A DNA stretch of 64,000 nucleotides from Pseudomonas viridiflava (GTDB lineage Bacteria > Pseudomonadota > Gammaproteobacteria > Pseudomonadales > Pseudomonadaceae). The translations under genes were made by a program, and so were the position numbers. Below the pieces are notes generated by a model, which was not told the DNA's origin, searched no databases, and saw only the letters and a list, made by a program, of their open reading frames with translations. Shown in pieces: positions 61,744 through 64,000 of this stretch; positions within the stretch are counted from its first letter, which is position 1, and the number at the start of each line of letters is the position of its first letter. The stretch spans positions 98,511 to 162,510 of the forward strand of contig NZ_UWFN01000288.1 of NCBI RefSeq assembly GCF_900602065.1, read 5' to 3'.

Positions 61744-62411
61744 GCAGCAGGCTCTCCACCAAACCGATAGCCCTGGCCCCTTCGAGTCTCGACAACGGCT
61801 TTACCCAGCTTGCGTCGGAGGTGATTCACATGCACTTCAATAACGTTGGAATCACGCTCGTTTTCCCCATCGTAGAGGTGCTCGGCCAGATGGCTTTTTG
61901 AAAGGATTTGCTCCGGGTGCAGCATGAAGTAACGCAGCAACCTGAATTCAGCGGAAGTCAGCTGGATATCAACACCATCCTGATTAACACATTGCCTACC
62001 CTCGTCCAGGTGCAAACCTGCGGACTCAAGTCGTGGCTGGTTGGCCAGCCCTTTGGAGCGACGTAGTAGAGCTTGAATGCGCAGTTGCAATTCTTCCGGG
62101 TGAAATGGCTTGGTCAGGTAATCGTCAGCCCCGGCCTTGAGTCCTTCGATACGCTCGGACCAGGAGCCTCGTGCCGTCAGCACAAGAACCGGAGTCGCCA
62201 ATCCGGCTGTACGCCATTGCTCCAATACCTCAAGGCCCGGAAGCCCAGGCAAGCCGAGGTCGAGAATAATCAAATCGTAAGGTTCGGTTACCCCTTGGTG
62301 TACAGCGTCACGACCGTCCGCAAGCCAATCAACAGCGTAGCCCTGCCTGCCCAGCCCCGCGAGTAACTCATCAGCAAGCGGAACATGGTCCTCTACCAAT
62401 AACAGCCGCAT
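61740..62411 (-). CDS. bqsR: OmpR-family response regulator, BqsR/CarR-like
   Basis: This 223-residue regulator has a receiver domain with Glu7 and Asp8, phospho-acceptor Asp51 in LIILDLGLPGLPGLE, and Lys in DDYLTKPF. A winged helix follows (about 128-220: VDIQLTSAEFRLLRYFM and NVIEVHVNHLRRKLG). It starts in a TGATG overlap with the second PepSY gene and ends in an ATGA overlap with the kinase. A direct repeat like the BqsR site lies at the head of the operon, consistent with self-activation. Confidence 0.88.
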   Translation of the reverse strand: MRLLLVEDHVPLADELLAGLGRQGYAVDWLADGRDAVHQGVTEPYDLIILDLGLPGLPGLEVLEQWRTAGLATPVLVLTARGSWSERIEGLKAGADDYLTKPFHPEELQLRIQALLRRSKGLANQPRLESAGLHLDEGRQCVNQDGVDIQLTSAEFRLLRYFMLHPEQILSKSHLAEHLYDGENERDSNVIEVHVNHLRRKLGKAVVETRRGQGYRFGGEPAA

Positions 62412-62716
62412 CAGTCTTCCTCATCCTTCAATAATCGACTGTCCCGAGCGTCATACTTCAACTCGCGAACGACCCCTTCCGAGGTCAGAATCTCAAACTC
62501 ATAGACGTACACGCCATGCTTCTCTTCAAGTTCAGCCTCAAGCAGTTTGGCACCGGGGTGTCGAGCCAAAGCCATCTCCATTAACTGCTCAAGAGGAAGA
62601 ATTGTGCCTAGCTGACGCAAGCTCAGCGCTTCATCCTGATCCAGGTCCCTTGCCTGCACAGTGACGCACACCAGCACTAGGCAGAGAAGAGTGCCACGAC
62701 GTTTATGTAAGTTCAT
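62411..62716 (-). CDS. Periplasmic PepSY-domain protein (second of pair)
   Basis: This 101-residue protein has a basic N-terminus and signal peptide (MNLHKRRGTLLCLVLVCVTV QA, cut after QA), then one PepSY domain: LEQLMEMALARHPGAKLLEA, ELEEKHGVYVYEFEIL and the end ELKYDARDSRLLKDEED. PepSY domains often bind metal-stressed or protease-related partners; in the P. aeruginosa homologs a role in cation response is suggested by co-regulation. It is translationally coupled to its neighbours on both sides. Confidence 0.86.
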   Translation of the reverse strand: MNLHKRRGTLLCLVLVCVTVQARDLDQDEALSLRQLGTILPLEQLMEMALARHPGAKLLEAELEEKHGVYVYEFEILTSEGVVRELKYDARDSRLLKDEED

Positions 62717-63024
62717 TATCGGTCCTGATGGTCCTTGAGCACTTTCCCGGTTGCTGCATCAACATCCACGTCCCATTCAATGCCTTGAGTGTCTGTAAGC
62801 TCAACCTGATAAATATGTTTACCGTATTTTTCATCAAGCTCGGTATCGTTGATGGTTGCCCCAGGGTGTCGGGCTAATGCAGCGGCATCGAGCTGCCCTG
62901 AACGTTGAATAATGCCAGCGGCGCGCAATGTAGCAGCTTCGTCGGCAGAGATGTCACGAGCGCTGACTACACCACTGGTCAACATCAGTAAGGCAGAGGC
63001 GAAAAGTGCAGTCAGGCGGTTCAC
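62716..63024 (-). CDS. Periplasmic PepSY-domain protein (first of pair)
   Basis: This 102-residue protein has a signal peptide (MNRLTALFASALLMLTSGVV-SA) and one PepSY domain: LDAAALARHPGATINDTELD, KYGKHIYQVELTDTQG and WDVDVDAATGKVLKDHQ. The start is GTG at 63024, chosen because GGAG lies 7 bases before it; the in-frame TTG at 63030 is only one base from that site. It is first in a four-gene operon with its paralog, the response regulator and the kinase. The two PepSY proteins are clearly paralogous. Confidence 0.86.
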   Translation of the reverse strand: MNRLTALFASALLMLTSGVVSARDISADEAATLRAAGIIQRSGQLDAAALARHPGATINDTELDEKYGKHIYQVELTDTQGIEWDVDVDAATGKVLKDHQDR

Positions 63025-63079
63025 AATCAATCTCCGTTGAAAATGTTTATTTCCTACTGACTCAGGATAAACAACCGAA

Positions 63080-63095
63080 CTTAACTCAAGCTGAA
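63080..63095 (-). promoter_or_regulatory. BqsR/CarR-like direct repeat
   Basis: The minus strand reads TTCAG-CTTGAG-TTAAG, one mismatch from the reported BqsR box TTAAG-N6-TTAAG. It ends 55 bases before the GTG start of the first PepSY gene, and a weak -10 (TTTATC, 63071-63066) lies 8 bases downstream. Binding is inferred. Confidence 0.6.
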
Positions 63096-63222
63096 TCTGT
63101 CTGGCTAGATGCCATCAGTGCAAACGATCTGACTGCTTTTAGCGCAAAGGCCAAACCATTACTGATAAACTCCTGACCTGTATGCGTCGCCGCGACGATC
63201 GCCATTTTTAGAGTTGAAGATT

Positions 63223-63579
63223 GTGGAAATTTTTAAAGAATTTACGTTTGAGTCGGCCCACTTCCTACCTCATGTTCCAGAGGGTCATAAATGTGGACGG
63301 CTGCACGGCCATTCCTTCCGCATCGCTATCCACCTTGAAGGCGAGGTCGATCCCCATATCGGCTGGATCCGTGATTTCTCAGAAATCAAAGCGATCTTCA
63401 AGCCCTTGTATGAAAGACTCGATCACCACTACCTGAATGACATTCCAGGACTGGAAAATCCTACCAGCGAAAACCTCGCCAAATGGATCTTTGCTGAGCT
63501 CAAGCCGCTGCTGCCAGAACTGTCCGCTATTCGCATCCATGAGACCTGCACAAGCGGATGCATCTATCGCGGTGAATAG
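63223..63579 (+). CDS. queD: 6-carboxy-5,6,7,8-tetrahydropterin synthase QueD
   Basis: This 118-residue enzyme makes CPH4, the second step of queuosine precursor synthesis. Zinc ligands are His13 (ESAHFL) and His28/His30 in CGRLHGHSF; the catalytic cysteine is Cys24, and ERLDHHYLND and IRIHETCTSGC complete the active site. I chose the GTG at 63223 (MEIFKEFTF), which gives the usual length; an in-frame TTG at 63214 is less likely. It is divergent from the PepSY operon and ends at a terminator. Confidence 0.95.
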   Translation: MEIFKEFTFESAHFLPHVPEGHKCGRLHGHSFRIAIHLEGEVDPHIGWIRDFSEIKAIFKPLYERLDHHYLNDIPGLENPTSENLAKWIFAELKPLLPELSAIRIHETCTSGCIYRGE

Positions 63580-63591
63580 TCGCTGATACTG

Positions 63592-63627
63592 AAAAAGCCC
63601 TTCTTGTTCGCAAGAAGGGCTTTTTTG
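63592..63627 (+). terminator. Intrinsic terminator after queD
   Basis: AAAAAGCCCTTCTTG-TTCG-CAAGAAGGGCTTTTTT is a 15-bp stem with a TTCG tetraloop and a T run, 12 bases after the stop. Confidence 0.97.
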
Positions 63628-63875
63628 TGTCTGACCGGCAGTAAACGGATGGCGGCTTTGCATCTGGGATGCGAATTGATTCGCAAGGGGGCGGTACATC
63701 CATCGCTTGTGTATTGCCTGCCATACAGCTTTCCCGAATGAATTCGGTCCTGCCTGGTAGCGGTGAACCGGTAGGAGCTGCCGAAGGCTGCGAGGCGGTG
63801 TGTCAGACAGAACGCGGAGTCGCCTATTGCGGGCAAGCGCGCACCTACAGCTAATCCTTTTTTCTTCGCGCATAA
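63628..63875. other. Spacer between queD and the rrn operon
   Basis: Apart from the mixed REP element at 63771-63849 I see no gene or RNA here. Short open frames on both strands have no coding character. Confidence 0.6.
63771..63849. repeat. Mixed REP element (family A arm plus family B-like arm)
   Basis: The left part is the family A arm GTAGGAGCTGCCGAAGGCTG. The right part, TTGCGGGCAAGCGCGCACC followed by TACAG, resembles family B instead of the expected inverted A arm. Only the outermost bases (GTAGG/CCTAC) pair. Confidence 0.7.
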
Positions 63876-63910
63876 ACAAAACCCCTGAACGCGTAAGCGA
63901 TCAGGGGTTC
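63876..63910 (-). terminator. Terminator of a leftward rRNA operon
   Basis: On the minus strand AACCCCTGA and TCAGGGGTT form a stem and are followed by a T-rich tail, 10 bases after the 5S rRNA end. Confidence 0.85.
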
Positions 63911-63920
63911 TGGAATTTAA

Positions 63921-64000
63921 TCTTGACGATGACCTACTCTCACATGGGGAAACCCCACACTACCATCGGCGATACATCGTTTCACTACTGAGTTCGGGAT
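63921..64000 (-). rRNA. rrf: 5S ribosomal RNA, 3' end (partial)
   Basis: The minus strand reads ATCCCGAACTCAGTAGTGAA, later GCCGATGGTAGTGTGGGG, and ends GAGAGTAGGTCATCGTCAAG, the 3' two thirds of a pseudomonad 5S rRNA. The 5' part is beyond the window edge; the rest of an rrn operon should follow to the right. Confidence 0.97.

Noticed and set aside
3259..63849. Repeated 72-base units as a CRISPR array
   Set aside because: Copies are dispersed over 60 kb, are internally inverted and lack spacers in tandem; they are REPINs.

Overview
This window is a piece of a Pseudomonas chromosome, most likely from the P. syringae complex or a close relative. That placement rests on three things: moderately high GC, a dispersed inverted repeat built on the REP core GTAGGAGCTGCCGAAGG, and gene order from the tRNA-Ser (12.9 kb) to the right end that follows what I remember of the P. 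aeruginosa PA2604-PA2666 segment. The species is an inference; the genus is close to certain.

Region 1 (1-12.9 kb) is the more variable part. It holds the tail of an unrecognised gene, a flavodoxin-fold oxidoreductase divergent from a TetR regulator and an amidase, a FixLJ-type two-component pair, an ABC importer (fused double permease plus ATPase with an AAA-associated tail, no binding protein nearby), an Lrp/AsnC regulator divergent from an LctP-family permease, a 5'-nucleotidase, a HigBA toxin-antitoxin pair, and a 0.65 kb stretch of probable broken coding sequence next to tRNA-Ser(UGA).

Region 2 (13-41.8 kb) is housekeeping. It contains a Bax-inhibitor-1 membrane protein, tusDCBE (tRNA 2-thiolation relay) with ybiB, and a glutathionyl-hydroquinone reductase. 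A leftward ftsK-lolA-rarA-crcB-serS-cysG cluster follows, then rightward aat-bpt-infA and leftward clpS-clpA. These are functionally linked: Aat and Bpt add the N-degron leucine, ClpS recognises it and ClpA unfolds the substrate. Next come cspD, monomeric isocitrate dehydrogenase, nudJ-mnmA-hflD, purB, roxA with a GNAT acetyltransferase, an exported secretin-N-like protein, and aceA.

Region 3 (41.8-57.2 kb) is the complete 13-gene nuoA-N operon for respiratory complex I with a fused nuoCD. Its AT-rich upstream region carries a near-consensus Fur box and an ANR/FNR-like half-conserved dyad.

Region 4 (57.2-64 kb) has an AI-2E/PerM transporter, an sCache chemoreceptor, and a tightly overlapping leftward operon of two PepSY proteins plus a response regulator and sensor kinase (BqsRS/CarRS type). 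A TTAAG-N6-TTAAG-like direct repeat lies in front of that operon. queD and the 3' end of a 5S rRNA, with the terminator of a leftward rrn operon, close the window.

I did not find a clearly new multi-gene system. The observations most worth testing are the PepSY/BqsRS operon with its putative self-regulatory box and no RExxE iron motif in the sensor, the Fur box in front of nuo, the binding-protein-less ABC/two-component cluster, the scar beside tRNA-Ser, and the mixed REP elements.
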